Assembly (NCBI RefSeq): GCF_029867415.1
Contig: NC_081183.1
Coordinates: forward strand, 54,634,336 to 54,698,335
Direction: 5' to 3'
Length of the DNA stretch: 64,000 nt
Source of the DNA: Vicia villosa
Lineage: Eukaryota > Streptophyta > Magnoliopsida > Fabales > Fabaceae
The translations under genes and the position numbers were made by a program. The notes beneath the pieces are model-generated. The model ran no database searches, was not told the origin of the DNA, and saw only the letters and a list, made by a program, of their open reading frames with translations. The first letter of the stretch is position 1, and each line of letters begins with the position of its first letter. This document shows, piece by piece, positions 25,527 to 38,227 of the stretch.

Positions 25527-28500
25527 TGTAGCGGTAAAAATGTGACTCGATGCGTTTTCGCGCATTCGAAGTACAACAGAGTCGCCACCGAACTTTATTT
25601 ATTCCAAAAGGAAAGGGAAAATATCGATAAAACCCACGGATAAAAAGAAAACGGATAAGATGGTCATCGCAACCAAATTTTAGGTTCGGGAGTCGGTTAA
25701 GCAAGGGGAAGGTATTAGCACCCCTCACTTCCATCGTACTCGATGGGACCCATTTAGTTAGTTTAGTGTTTGAGTGTTAGCGTAATGTTTGTGTTCTTTA
25801 GCTTAGTAATTGATAAAAGATAAAAGAAATTGTTTTTTAGGGTTTTCTATTATTGTGAAGAAAAAGAAAAGGTTTTTTATTATTATGCTCGCCAAGACGT
25901 TTGTATCTTGTGCCTACGTATTCCCTAGTGCAATGGGAAAGTCAGAGCAATCGTAGTTCGGGCCAAGAACCACGAAAAGTTTGTTGGTTGATTTTAGCGA
26001 GAGGTACTCGATCGCTTTCAAATGGAAATACTACGCGCACATGGATATGAGATCACTACAAGAATGGATGACTAAATCAAGATAAAACAAGATTTTGGCC
26101 ATCATCGCATTCGAGTGGAAGATATTCGATCTTCACATGTGGAAGTATGTTCGTATTCGAAATTGACTAAGTGTCTCATTTATGAAAAGAGTTTTAAGAG
26201 CCATAAGGCAAAAAAGGTTTGAATGAAATTGAAGATGTGTTCTTATAAAGGGACGTTTAGCAAAGGATTGAGCATAGGTGTTCACCTAGCGCGTCTTTAC
26301 CCAAGGTATTGAACAGGAGCGAGCCCCATTGTCACTTGTTGTCCTTGTAAATTAACGTATTTTAATTCGAAAGATCAAGGTATTCAAGAGGTGTGCACTT
26401 CTTGTCACAGGATCTTTCGGTTTGATTAATGTGTTTTGATTCAAAGGATCAAGGTATTCAAGAGGTGTTCACTTCTTGTCACTTGATCGCTTTGATTTGA
26501 TTAAGGTGTTTTAATTCAAAAGATCAAGGTATTTAAGAGGTGTTCACTTCTTGTCACTTGATCACTTTGATTTTATTAATGTATTTTAATTCAAAAGATC
26601 GAGGTATTCAAGATGTGTGCACTTCTTGTCACTCGATCTTTCGGTTTGATTAATATGCATTGATTCAAAGGACCAAGGAATTCAAGAGGTGTTCACTTCT
26701 TGTCACTTGATCACTTTGATTTGATTAAGAAAGGTTTTAAAAAAGGTGTTAATCCAAAAGAATCAAGGTATTCAAGAGGCGTACACTTCTTGTCACTCGA
26801 TCTTTCGGTATGGTTTAAAGAATTTTTGTAAAGAAGACTCGACGTTGGATCGAGAAATTATTTGCAACGACTTGGCGTTGGACCAAGGTTTATTGACTTT
26901 TGGATCGAGATTAATCTAATATTTTTGGTATTTTAATAATAAAAGAGAAAATAAAAGTCTAATCAAAACATTTTTTTTATTTTTTAATAATAAGAAAATT
27001 AAAGTAAAATAAATTAGAAGAAATCACCAAAACAAAAATAAAGATAGTGTAGCATTATAAATGAATTGGGCCTAAAAGCAAGTCTGACAACAAATTATAT
27101 CATAACCCAGGGGGGGTGTATGCGGCCAGATTGGGGTGCCAAATGAAAACGAAACCGGGCTTTAGTCAAATAAGCCCAATATCAAATAAGCAACAAAAAC
27201 CCTAATCCAAAAGGAGAGAACCAGCCGCTCCTTCTGTTTCAACAAGAAAAAAAACGTTCTCTCCATCCTCTCTTTCACGCATTCATGACTCTCCTATCTC
27301 TGAACAAACAAACGCAAAACAACAAAAACAAAAAAACGGCTTATGCTCATGAACGTGAACCTGTGAACCTCTCTCAATCTCTATCTCTCTCGCGGCCTCG
27401 CATCTCTCTCGATTTCGTTCTCTCAATCTCTCGAATTTCTCGGTACTTTCTCAGTCAATCTCTCACTTGCCATGGCTCATGAATCAACACGAACAACAAA
27501 CAAAACCCGGTCCCCAACAATCCCTAAACCCCAGTTTTCATTACAATTCAAGTATTACAGTTTACATTGAGAAATTGAAAGCAACGCGGAATAACAAATA
27601 AATGAAGAAGCAACCAGGTATACCTCTAAACTTTGATTTCTTCACTTCTCGTCACCGTTCTTCTTCTGCCTCCTTTGTGTGCTGCGGTTTTTCGTTGTTG
27701 TGCGGATGAGCTTATGAATATGTGAGTATGGAGGGTTGGTCTGTGAGTATTGTTCTGTTGAAGGTTTGTGATGTGTATGGTGTAAGTTTTTGTGAACCGT
27801 GTGGTGGTTATGAAGTATAAAAATGGAGGAGTTTGAGTAGGATTTGCAGAGAATTTGAGTGGTTGATGATGATGAACGTTGAGTGATGTTGTGGAGGGTT
27901 GGTGCGGTTTAAACGAAACCTTATAGTGTATAAGGTTGGTTGGATATGCTGAAGGTTTGATGTGGTGAGGTTTCAAGGTAGTGTGGGTTTGTGTTGTTTT
28001 GACAGAGTTTTACTGATTTTTCTCCTCCTTATCTTGTTGTTCGGTTCTGAATTTATAGAGGGATTGAGGGGATTTTTGGGGGGAAAGTTTGGTGAGATTT
28101 GATCACTTTGGTTAACCGATATATAGCCTTTCTTATGCAGGTTGTGGTATGAACATTTTGGTGCAAGCTTTGGAGTATTGTGTGCAGCAAATAGCAGGAT
28201 TTTGCAGGGCATTTGGACTGTTGTATTTGTCATGGCATGGACAGGAGGATGCAGAAACGTGGGATAGAGAAAGATGAAGGAGGACCTTTTTGTTTGACTA
28301 TTTTTGTTTAATTTTTTTTTTGTGTGTGTAATGGACTGAAATAGTGTTAAATGGGCTGTAATGTGAAATCGGCCTAACCCACACAAGTTTCTACTTTTTT
28401 TTTGTTATACAATTTTTTGACTAAAAAAGAAAAAGAATTAATCTAAATTGATATAAAAAATAAAATTAATAAATAAACAAAGTTTAAACTAAAATCTAAA

Positions 28501-28795
28501 ATTAATCATTTTTTTTTTACTTTTTAAAAAAAATTAAACTAAAAAATAAAATAAACACTTTAAAAAGATAATAATAAAAATAGATATATTTACCGTAAAA
28601 AAAAAATGAAAATTTTGGATAAATACTTAATTCGAATGAAAAAACATGCAAATATACAAAAATGCAAGGTGTTTAGTCAACTTTAATAAAAAGTCGATAT
28701 GCAACGATGCGATATGAACGATGAACGCACATGAAGTATGAATGTGACACGCTCAATATGAACTAAATGTGTAGGTCAAAAATTGGGGTGCGACA
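25527..28795 (-). repeat. 5' LTR of the non-autonomous Ogre-like element
   Basis: Near-identical to 18466-21730 (offset 7061-7062), with differences such as C/T at the ninth base after AATGTGACT, T/C in AGAGTCGCC, and changes at 27224-27230. The minus-strand TATAAA at 28052-28057 would be the active promoter copy. Confidence 0.92.
26362..26807. repeat. 75-bp tandem array, copy in the second LTR
   Basis: Same six-unit array as at 19300-19745, with the same unit variants in the same order, so it was copied with the LTR rather than amplified afterwards. Confidence 0.88.
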
Positions 28796-29672
28796 TACAG
28801 TCCAAACTCCCGATTTTTTGTCAACAACCTTATTTTGAAGTATCATTCACCATTTGATCAAGTATTGATCATGGTTCATCAAGAAAAGATCAGTAATCAA
28901 CAAATTCAAGAGTTTCTAAATTAGGGTTTCATAGGAAAAGTCAACTGAACTTCGACCAGCCATAACTCCTACATGGAACATCAGAAATTTCCCATTCCAA
29001 AGCTCAGTTTGAAGGAAATTGAATTCTCTACAACTTTGTTTCTCACATGCCAAGTCTAAAAATGCTTCATTTGAGAGATATGACTTGAAACATTATAGGT
29101 CCTTTTGAAAATCAACCAAAAGTCATCTTTTTCAAAAGAGCATACAAGGAGCATGGAAAACTATTTTGACATAAGACCAAAGACATTGGTTAGAGGACTC
29201 TTCAAGGTTTCTAAAAAGTCCAAGAACTTTAATAAATGTTGAAATATGAGGAAATGGCAAGGTGCACAAGTTCACCTATTTTCAGGGGCATGCATGAAGA
29301 GAAAAGGTCCAAAACTCCAAATATTTCCAAATGGGCCTATATTCTTTTCATCCAATCTTTATCTTAAGCCTATGCACGTCCCAAAAAGATATCTTTCTAT
29401 TTTATATTATTTTATGATTTTTATTCATTTAAATCATAATTTAATTATATAAAATAGTAAATTAAATGGAAGATATGATTTTGCTTTGATTTTAAGCCAA
29501 ATATCATTCAATATATTCTTCCAAGTCAATCAAATTTCGTGCACATGATAATTGGAAGGAGATTGGATCAATTTAGTCATAATTAGTAACATTTGCAAAT
29601 CAAATTTTCTCAAAGAACAAATCAAAGATTCAAGGAGATTTTGGCCAAAATTGTTCACCTAATGCACTCTAT

Positions 29673-29679
29673 TATATAA
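29673..29679 (+). promoter_or_regulatory. Likely LTR promoter TATA box (solo LTR 18178-32170)
   Basis: TATATAA followed by GCATAACCAAACC in the middle of the solo LTR, the position expected for an LTR promoter. Sequence-based guess only. Confidence 0.4.
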
Positions 29680-32348
29680 GCATAACCAAACCAAACCCTT
29701 GGGGACGGTTTTTTGCAGCTACAAGAACCCTAAACCGAGTTCCAAAAGCCAAGAAAAATCTCAAGATCAAATTCGAGTTACAGGCCAATTCAAGGTGTCT
29801 CATTGCTTCCAATACATTCCCTGGACATCACTGAAACAATCCCAATCCTCACACGCAAGAAACACACACAGAATCATCACGTATGCCTCCTCGATTTGCC
29901 ATTCTTTCTTTTTATCGATTTGCATCATATAAGCATCATTAATAAGATTCAATTGCATATTTGTGTTTGTATGAATACATAGAAGAATTCTGGAAAGTTT
30001 GGTTAAGTTTGAATGCAGGAACACGTATCCGCCATGGATGGATCTTGGAGCTCCAAATTAGGGCTTTATGATTTAGCCAAAATTAGACCGAATTTAGGCC
30101 GTGGTTGGGTTCGTGAGGGAAAACCGAGTCCATCCATGGTCTCATCTTAAATTTTTATGCGTATATGTGTGTTGTAGCACTCAACAGGTGTAATAGGAAA
30201 GGACCTTTTATAGCTTGTATGTCGCGAGCGTTGTAAAAAAGTGTTGCAGGTTTCATTGTGAAGAAGGTGATGCGTTGGCGCTACGCAATTGGCCGGATTC
30301 AAATCCATCTTTGGCGCGTGATCTTGGAAGGTGCAGAGGGATCCAGTACGCCTTTGCTCTGTGTGCATGCCATGCACTCTCAGTCCCAGCCACAAGATCT
30401 CACCTGTTCCAGATCCAACGCACCTGAGTATGCGTGACCACCATGGAACTCAGCGCCATGCCACACTGAATCATAAGCTAAGATTTGCAAAAAAAATTCT
30501 TTTTAATTACATAAACTTGTTTTTATTTTATTTTATAAGTATTATTTATTATATAGTTTTTTTATTAATATTTATTTTAACAAATCTTTTAATATTTCAT
30601 TTTGTTTCACAAAATCATTATTTTGATATTATTTCTATTTTGATTTAATTGATTAAAAAATAAAAATATTTACTTTAGTTAATAATTTTATTTAATTTAA
30701 AATTGGTTAAAATTGTTTAAATTATTTAATTAATTATAAATGTTTTTATTAATTGATTAAAATATACATTAGGGTCAGGTAATTTAATCGAAACTTTATT
30801 TCTCGCCGATTTAATTAATTAGGTTAAAAACCAATAATTAATTAATTTGGCTTTTTATTTATTCTATTAATCACAGTTAACTTGTGCCCTAATCAGGGCT
30901 TACGAGGATCATTCCTACACTGAAATTTTTTTCCTTGTGCAGTTTTTCAGGGTTACCATCAGGGTTCGTCCAACTACGCGCCATATCAAATCAAAAGCTA
31001 AGTCCCTGATTTTATTATTATTTTAAATATCATTTTATTTTTGCCTTATAAATTAAATTAGGGTTTGATTCCGTCTGTTAATGAACTCCTTCTATACTCA
31101 CCCTTCTGTTTATTTTTCCTTTGCCAATTTTTAGGTTTAACCAACTGGTCAAAGCTAGAACGTTCGGTAACCCTAAAACTCGTTCCCTTTTTATTATTAC
31201 TTATGTCAAACTATTTGATTTATTGGGGTTTTTATTTTATTGCTTTTCCCCGCCTCCCCATGGTTTATTATGTAATTGCTCCTGGACTGTATTGTGTGGC
31301 CTTGAAGGCACTTAACACTGCATATATTATTACTGCGTGGTTAGTAATTTAGGGAGTGTAACCTCGAACTGAATTTAGAATAAATATTTACAAGATAATT
31401 TTCTGAATTAATCACGTGATTGTGCACCCACACACCTTTTATGGTAACCCCTCTTGTTGCTTGTTGCCTGTTGCCTTGTGTTTTTCAGTGCAGAATAGCC
31501 AAGTCCCTCGAATACGAGGATACCTCAGCAATGTTGCCCTCGGTTCATTCTTAAGATCATAAGTCCCAATGATGCTGCCTTCGATTCGCTAATATGATCT
31601 CGTCCCTCGAAGTTGCCTACGAAATGCTAGGTGTCCTCTGGTTGCCTAAAAAATGATGGCTATTCTGATCCTTCCCTTAGACTACCTTCCCCTCTATGGC
31701 AGGGACAGTCTTATGGCGAACGATAATTGCGGCGACCCTTCAACCTCCAAATAAAAGGACTTCCTACCCTCTTATGGTATGGATAGCCCTGAAAGGCTAA
31801 AGGAACTCTTTTACAAATATCAAGGTAATTTGCCCTTAATTGCATGCTCTGGTTTAAATTCCTTTTTCTACACTTTTCTCAAAAACTCCAATAAGGCTAC
31901 GCTCATTTACGAGCTAAAGTCCTTATTCTCTTCTTCTACATTTCTAAACTTTTGGTTTCGAAAAGAGCAAAGCAATTAAGAGCCCATGGAAAACCATAGA
32001 TACAAAGGGTGCCTTACACCTTCCCTTTGTATAAATTACCCCCCGTACTCAGTTTCTTTTAAAAAGGTTTTTTCTGTTCTTTTAGCCTTTCATTGATTTG
32101 GATAAAATAAAAGTTGGTGGCGACTCTTGCTTACCGCGACATTCCGATAAAGTCAGTTCACCGTATTACACAAACCAAAACCAAGAAACAGGACGAGAAA
32201 AAAAAGCAAAACAAAAGCAGATAAGGGGACCAAAACAAGAGTCACCCAAAAAAAAAACAAAACAAGAGCCAAACCCAAAAAAAATCAAAAAACAATAATG
32301 TCGAAGAGAACACTTATCAACAAAAAACAAAAAAGGTTTGATCGATAA

Positions 32349-32361
32349 CCTGCTGATACCA
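32349..32361 (-). other. tRNA-Met primer-binding site of the nested copia element
   Basis: Minus strand TGGTATCAGCAGG directly beside the LTR at 32362. The standard plant copia site is TGGTATCAGAGC, so there is a small deviation. Confidence 0.85.
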
Positions 32362-32593
32362 TGTCAAAATATAATTCTGGCAAGGGTACACTGTCAAAAT
32401 TTCTGTTATTTTTTTTGTCTTCTCATTGATCTGATGTTATCCATATGTATTGCATAATTCATAAAGGACATTAATAATACAAATATTCTAATTCCTATCA
32501 TTTATATACAATTAGACAGCCTAACATATATTCAGCAACTAACATCAAATGTAGTTATAACAAAATCACTATAATAAGTATTCCTTATTGACA
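32362..32593 (-). repeat. 5' LTR of the nested copia element
   Basis: 232 bp, TGTCAAAATATAATTC...TTATTGACA, paired with 10432-10650. The 32171-32361 stretch between it and the solo LTR is the copia leader. Confidence 0.88.
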
Positions 32594-32598
32594 AGACT

Positions 32599-33151
32599 AA
32601 ACCAAACTAATAAAAATAGTTGATAATTGATCCAAACATCGGATTTCCAATATTTTATCCACAAACTCGTCTATCCAAACCAACTATAATTGATTCTCAT
32701 GACTCATATCATCATTATCATGGAAATTAGTACCAAGCATTCAACTTCAAGAAGAAAAAGTGAAGTGTCGTTTATGGACATGTTATGGTATTTAATTTGT
32801 TATTAGAAAATTACTAATGTATTGTGCTAACTGGGCATAGAACTGAAAACCACCTTCATTATCATATATATACTAACTAAAGTGATATATACTAACTGGA
32901 GTGATTAATTGCATATTCAATATCCTTTGTGTTAGATGTTTTTCCTATTAAATATTTATGAATCTATTAAGAAAAAATGGCTAGTTTAGTGTTTATAATT
33001 GAACATTATTAATATTTTTTTTTTAGTTTTATGGAAAATTAGTCGTCGTAAATTATTTTATTCAAATATTGGTAAAGGACCCGTGCATTCGCACGAGTTG
33101 AGTATAGTCAATAAATATTAAATAAATATTATATAGTTATGATTAAAAAAT
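32599..33151. other. Intergenic DNA between copia nest and TA tract
   Basis: No gene seen. The first ~100 bp appear to continue the repeat-like DNA interrupted by the copia element at 10427. A short hairpin word CCGTGCATTCGCACG lies at 33081-33095, about 55 bp before the TA tract. Confidence 0.5.
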
Positions 33152-33475
<324 letters not shown>

Positions 33476-34943
33476 ATTGGAATCTGGGTTTTTCAAAAAA
33501 TCACTTTTCCATCACTCCTTTCTTCTTCCAAGTTATAAACTACCCCAGTCATGAAGACCTACAATCTCCATCCAACGTACTGCCATGGACGATCTTCTTC
33601 TACAATCTCATAGTGTTCATTGGTCTTCCTCCTCTGTCGACTTCGCCTTGTATCTTCTCTCAATTAGAATGTCAAGTGGCCATTGAGACCCATTTTATTC
33701 TCTTTTAATACTTTCAATTATTTTTCCTCCATTAATCATAATTTTGATTTGCAGTTTAACATTCTCATTGACTTTGTTGGCAACCAAAAGATCCAAAAGT
33801 AAATGATTGCTTAATATTCAAATGTATAATTTGGGTACTTTTTGCTTACAAAACCTAATTTTAATTAGTAGTTTATCGAAGATAGTGCTAGTTTTAATGA
33901 CATGCATTCTTGACATTAATTTGTAGATATTGTAAAGTAAGAATTTTGACAGTAGTTTATTTTCCGAAGGAGAACTATGTATAAGTTTGTTTATACATAG
34001 CTTATAGATGAACTAAGAAGAAAAGGTAAAGTAATAGCTTCCATATATTAATTTTAATCCATCTAAAAGCAAATCCATCTATCTAGAAAGAAAGTGTAAG
34101 GCAAATTCAATATCATTGGCGTTGCAAGTACCATAGAACTTTTTCACTTTTCTAGTAGTCTCCTATAAAACTGCTATAAGCTAATGATTTTCAATGTTTT
34201 GGATTGAAATTACATGCATAATTGGCAATGGCTCTTACACAATTTACCAACAATTATGTGTCTTATAGGTTATTATAAATGAGATCATTTAGTGAATTTG
34301 ACATCCTAATTAGTTCTTAACATCTATTAGGTGAATAAAAATGAAATTCATTGGTGAATTTGGCATCTAAAATTTCCTTGTGAATTTCATGAATTTGTTG
34401 CATAGAGATGAATTTCATGAAAGTTTTATATTTATGATATTATCTTGAGGGATTAAATAAATTATGCAAGGACTAGAAGTAAAAGGAGAAAAAAAAGTCA
34501 TAACTAAGAGTTGTAAAGATTAAAAATGCTGATAAAGAAAACTATAATTCACAATATTCCACTAAATAAATTATGCAAGTACTAGAAATACGGGAGAAAA
34601 AAAGTCATAACTAAGAGTTGTAAAGATTAAAAGAAAAAGTCATAACTAAGTTGTAAAGATTAAAAATGCTGATAAAAAAAACTACAAGTTCACAATATTC
34701 CACTTAGTTACATAAGTGTTGTTTTAAACCAGACTAAAATAAACAATTACACATAATTAACATCATAAAAAAAGCAAAAATCTGCGTGCCTTCAATACTA
34801 AAGTTAATTGGAAGAAGTTATCTAACACACCCCCACCCAGTAATGCTTCCATCTCTGCATATAAACCAAATATAAAGAAAAAATATTAGATTAAATCTTT
34901 AAAATATGTGATTGGATAAATACAAGAAAAAATGCTTACCAAA

Positions 34944-37297
34944 TTAAGTATATGGTGTTTTAGGACAATTACGACTATCATGATAGGTATATTGACCACA
35001 TGTTTTACAAAGTCTCGCTCTTTTTTGTTGTTGTTCAATAGCCTTCTCTTTTCCTCCTTTAATACGTTTACCACTTCCTTTAGTCTTTGAAATCTGTGGG
35101 GGATGAATTTCCACTTCTTTCGGAATATTGATTCCAATAAAGGACTCAACTTCTTTAGCTTTTGTTTGAGTAGAACTGCCTTCAAAGTCAAATAGTTGTT
35201 TTTTCATGCTAACGGATCCATTTATTACAAGAAGTAATTTTTCCTTATTGTGTCCAGCCATGTGCATACAGGTAAAAAAGTAATCCCATGCATTAGATAT
35301 AAGTTTACTCACATTATTCGGTTCAGAACACCCTTCCAACACCTTGTCGTTGACACCAAAAATATGTTTACTAGTTGGCACCTTGGTCCACCTATTAACT
35401 ATGTATTTATTTGGTATTTCATTTATACCTTTTACCTTTAGAACACAAAGTATATGTCTGCATAATATGCCTTGCGATTGAAACATTTGGCACGAACAAT
35501 TTGCATCATGATCAGAAGCAGTATAAATCACCTCACGTAATTTATGATTATCTCTACTATTATCAACTATGACTAATATTTCCACCCATCTTTCACTTCT
35601 TTATTATCAATTCCACAATCTACACATGCAATCCATAACTTTGTTTGAAATATGTAAAAGTTTTCACGTGTATAGATATCTCTTCCATGCTTCTCTAAAC
35701 CACGATCCAACTTTAGTATTGGCTGTGAATGTAAGGAATCATTATCAGCAAGTATCTCTTTATTCCTCTGAGTTTCTATTGCAGACTCAAATCTCATCCA
35801 AAATTCAACCAAACCAATCTTAGAATTCAAAAAGGCGCAATAAAAAGAATTTTCACTCTCATATATAGATGTTGTTCTCAATATTCCACCCAAAAAAATA
35901 TGTTTAAAGTACGCTGGAATCCACATGCTTCTAATTTCATACATATGTGAGAGCCAGTCATTATTTTCCAACTCAAATTTAATCATGATTGAATTCCATC
36001 TTGTTTCAAATTCATTTGGTGTCTCCGAACTCCAAACACAAGATTTGAAACTACTATTAAACTCATCATTTGCATTCATAGAAACACCCACCTTTTCAGA
36101 CACTTTTTTCATAATGTGCCACATGCAAAATCTATGTGAAGAAGAGTAAAAAATCTTCTCTATTGCAAGTTTCATGGCAGGATCTTGATCTGTTATTATA
36201 AGATTCGGTTCATGTTATCCCATCGCTTCCAAAAACTTTTCAAACAACCAAATGAATGAATCACTTTTCTCATCTGCTAAAAAGGCAGCTCCAAAAGAAA
36301 CACATTGTCTATGGTGATTCAATCCAGTCAATGGTGCAAAAATCATCGAATATTTATTTGTTTCATATGTAGTATCAAACGAAATCACGTCTCCAAACAA
36401 AGAATAATTTTTTCTGCAAATACCATCTGCCCAAAAGATATGTTTTAGTCGGCCTTCATCATCTACCTTGTATGCATAATAAAATGAAGGATTTGCTTCT
36501 TGCTTCCTCTTAAAATTATCAATAAAGACACATGCATCAGAATCTTTAGTCAATGTCTTTAAATCTCTCAAGCAATTTTGGAGATCTTTTTGTGTGCACC
36601 CAACATTTTCATAACTTCCAAGTTGTTCTTTTAATAAGTGATAAGTTTTGGATGGTCCAATATTTGCTCGACTATAAGCATATAATATACTCCTATGAAC
36701 AGGATTCACTTTTCTGGATGACCGAAGAAATTGTCTCTTCCTAGGTGTAGCAAGTTCATGTGTATGACTTTCATGGAATCGGGAAAGCTCATATTTTCCT
36801 TGCTCTGATAATTTGAAAGCAACTTTGGCTTTACATCCTTCTCTTGTAAGACACCTTTTTCTAGTCTTAACAGTTGACTCATTTTCTTTTTCGATTTCTT
36901 CTTTTAATGGTCTATAACCTTCTTTTGAACAAACAAAATACTTCCAACGCTTTATTCCTTCTTTGTTTTTACTTTCAGATGAGCAGCGCACACTAAATCC
37001 AACCGTGTGTGCATATTTTTTATAAAATTGTTCTGCATCTTCTAATGTATCAAATAATTGTCCTATCTTAAGCTTTAAATCTTCTTCACAATTTGGCACC
37101 CATTCATTAACCTTTAAAAAAATTGTTAAAAAACTTTGAATACATTCATCTCTAATAAAACAATTCATATTTTTTAATAAATTGAAATGCTCATTTACCT
37201 GGGGTATTAGAATAACCTCTTTGTCATCCGGTCCAAATTCATTATCATAATTATAATTCATTCTATAATAAAGATTGAAAATAGAATGTAGTATCAA
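34944..37297 (-). pseudogene. FAR1/MULE transposase, one stop and one frameshift
   Basis: A more likely start is the ATG at 37259-37261 (MNYNYDNEFGPDD). Order: FAR1 zinc-binding DNA-binding domain (FYKKYAHTVGFSVR, KRCLTREGCKAKV, FHESHTHELATP), MULE transposase core with catalytic D in VISFDTTYETNKY and DQDPAMKLAIEKIF, CMWHIMKKV, then a SWIM finger (CSCQMFQSQGILCRHILCVL) and a C-terminal CKTCGQYTYHDSRNCP knuckle. A TAA at 36215-36217 interrupts the transposase core with the frame continuing after it, and a one-base frame change near 35575-35585 separates the SWIM part. Full length would be about 770 codons, normal for the family. FAR1-related host genes share these domains, but the flanking inverted repeats show this is a transposon copy. 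Confidence 0.9.
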
Positions 37298-37694
37298 AAT
37301 TTATATCTAAAATATAAATATATAAATAAATCAATCCATCATAAAAAAAACCTGGACTCTAATCTTTCAAACTTATAATAAAAAAAATGTAGAGGTCAAT
37401 TTCAATTATTCACAAATCAATCCTATAATAGTTTTGATATGCCTAAAATTAATACTATGATAAAATTGCCTATTGATTTTATGAGTCTAATATTACTAAA
37501 ATTCATTATATTGGTGTGATGCTCATAACCACATAAATTATTCTGGAAATTTTTCTCACGTGCAAAGTACAAACAAAATCACGTTAAATCGTACCTTACG
37601 TTATTTCTGGGGAGAGTGACAGAGCTAAGAGGGAATATGAATAATATTTGTCAAATTGGCGCCAGCGGTAATAAGGGTTTAATATTGTTAGTGC

Positions 37695-37858
37695 CTTATT
37701 ACAGAGAAAGGAAAAGTGGTAGTCAATGAATAGAATGGTCACGTGATTTTTTTAATTAAAAGCAAATCTGATCCGTTTATGATTATTAATTAGATCCTAC
37801 GGTTCTTATTATTTGTTCTCATTTCTCACAATAGCAAAGTGTTCTCACTTGAGTCGTC

Positions 37859-37861
<3 letters not shown>
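37695..37861. repeat. Right terminal inverted repeat of the Mutator-like element
   Basis: Reverse complement of 33309-33475. Being upstream of the transposase on its strand, it probably carries the promoter. Confidence 0.92.

Positions 37862-37928
<67 letters not shown>
37862..37928. repeat. (TA)n microsatellite, middle part
   Basis: About 33 TA units between the Mutator-like element and the fold-back MITE. Confidence 0.95.
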
Positions 37929-37930
<2 letters not shown>

Positions 37931-37931
<1 letters not shown>

Positions 37932-38143
37932 GAGGGTTATATTTACTCCAGGAGTAAGTTATTATAATTTACTCCAAATCTAGACCATTGATTCTTCTCA
38001 ATCTAATGGTTAAAAATAATAAGTAATAGTTTTCTCTCTCCATATTTAATTACTTATTATTTTTAACCACTAGATTGAAAAGAATCAATGGTCTAGATTT
38101 GGAGTAAGTTATAATAACTTACTCCTGGAGTAAATATAACCCT

Positions 38144-38145
<2 letters not shown>
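37931..38145. mobile_element. Fold-back MITE, 215 bp, 97-bp arms
   Basis: Arms 37931-38027 and 38049-38145 are reverse complements with about three mismatches, separated by a 21-base loop. Ends are GGAGGGTTATATTTACTCC. TA repeats flank both sides, so the target duplication is unreadable. No coding capacity. The superfamily is not certain. Confidence 0.88.

Positions 38146-38226
<81 letters not shown>
38146..38226. repeat. (TA)n microsatellite, right part
   Basis: About 40 TA units; the remaining piece of the split tract. Confidence 0.95.

Positions 38227-38227
<1 letters not shown>

Larger units (their letters stand above)
18466..28795 (-). mobile_element. Non-autonomous Ogre-like LTR element (LARD type), 10.3 kb
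   Basis: Two LTRs of 3265 and 3269 bp, TG...CA ends and a perfect TACAG duplication (18461-18465, 28796-28800). The 3.8-kb interior has no gag or pol ORF on either strand; it holds a tandem array and AT-rich DNA. The primer site for tRNA-Arg lies beside the right LTR, so the element reads on the minus strand. By eye the LTRs differ by roughly a dozen substitutions and a few small indels, which means a recent insertion, the youngest in this nest. It must have been moved by enzymes supplied from elsewhere. Confidence 0.92.
18178..32170 (+). mobile_element. Ogre-like solo LTR, split by the 10.3-kb element
   Basis: Left end TGTCATACCCCAAAATTTTCC, right end ACCGTATTACA. Flanks are CAAGC (18173-18177) and CAAAC (32171-32175), a 5-bp target duplication with one change. 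Net length without the nested element and its duplication is about 3.66 kb. Near the right end it carries GGTGGCGACTCTTGC (32116-32130), the same block found near the ends of the other two Ogre-like LTRs in this window, which fixes its orientation as +. No internal coding region remains. Confidence 0.8.
10432..32593 (-). mobile_element. Ty1/copia retrotransposon, split by four nested insertions
   Basis: Bounded by TG...CA LTRs of 219 and 232 bp and a perfect 5-bp target duplication AGACT (10427-10431 and 32594-32598). The primer-binding site TGGTATCAGCAGG (complementary type to initiator tRNA-Met) abuts the right LTR, and a purine tract abuts the left LTR, so the element runs on the minus strand. 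Domains in order on the minus strand are gag with CCHC knuckle, protease, integrase, RT, RNase H, which is the copia order. All ORFs are broken. The LTRs differ at roughly one base in eight by eye, so it is old. Nested insertions at 11493-15046 and 18178-32170 account for most of the 22 kb. Confidence 0.9.

Noticed and set aside
34944..37297. A host FAR1/FHY3 light-signalling gene
   Set aside because: Flanking 167-bp inverted repeats, lack of introns and two breaks show a transposon copy.
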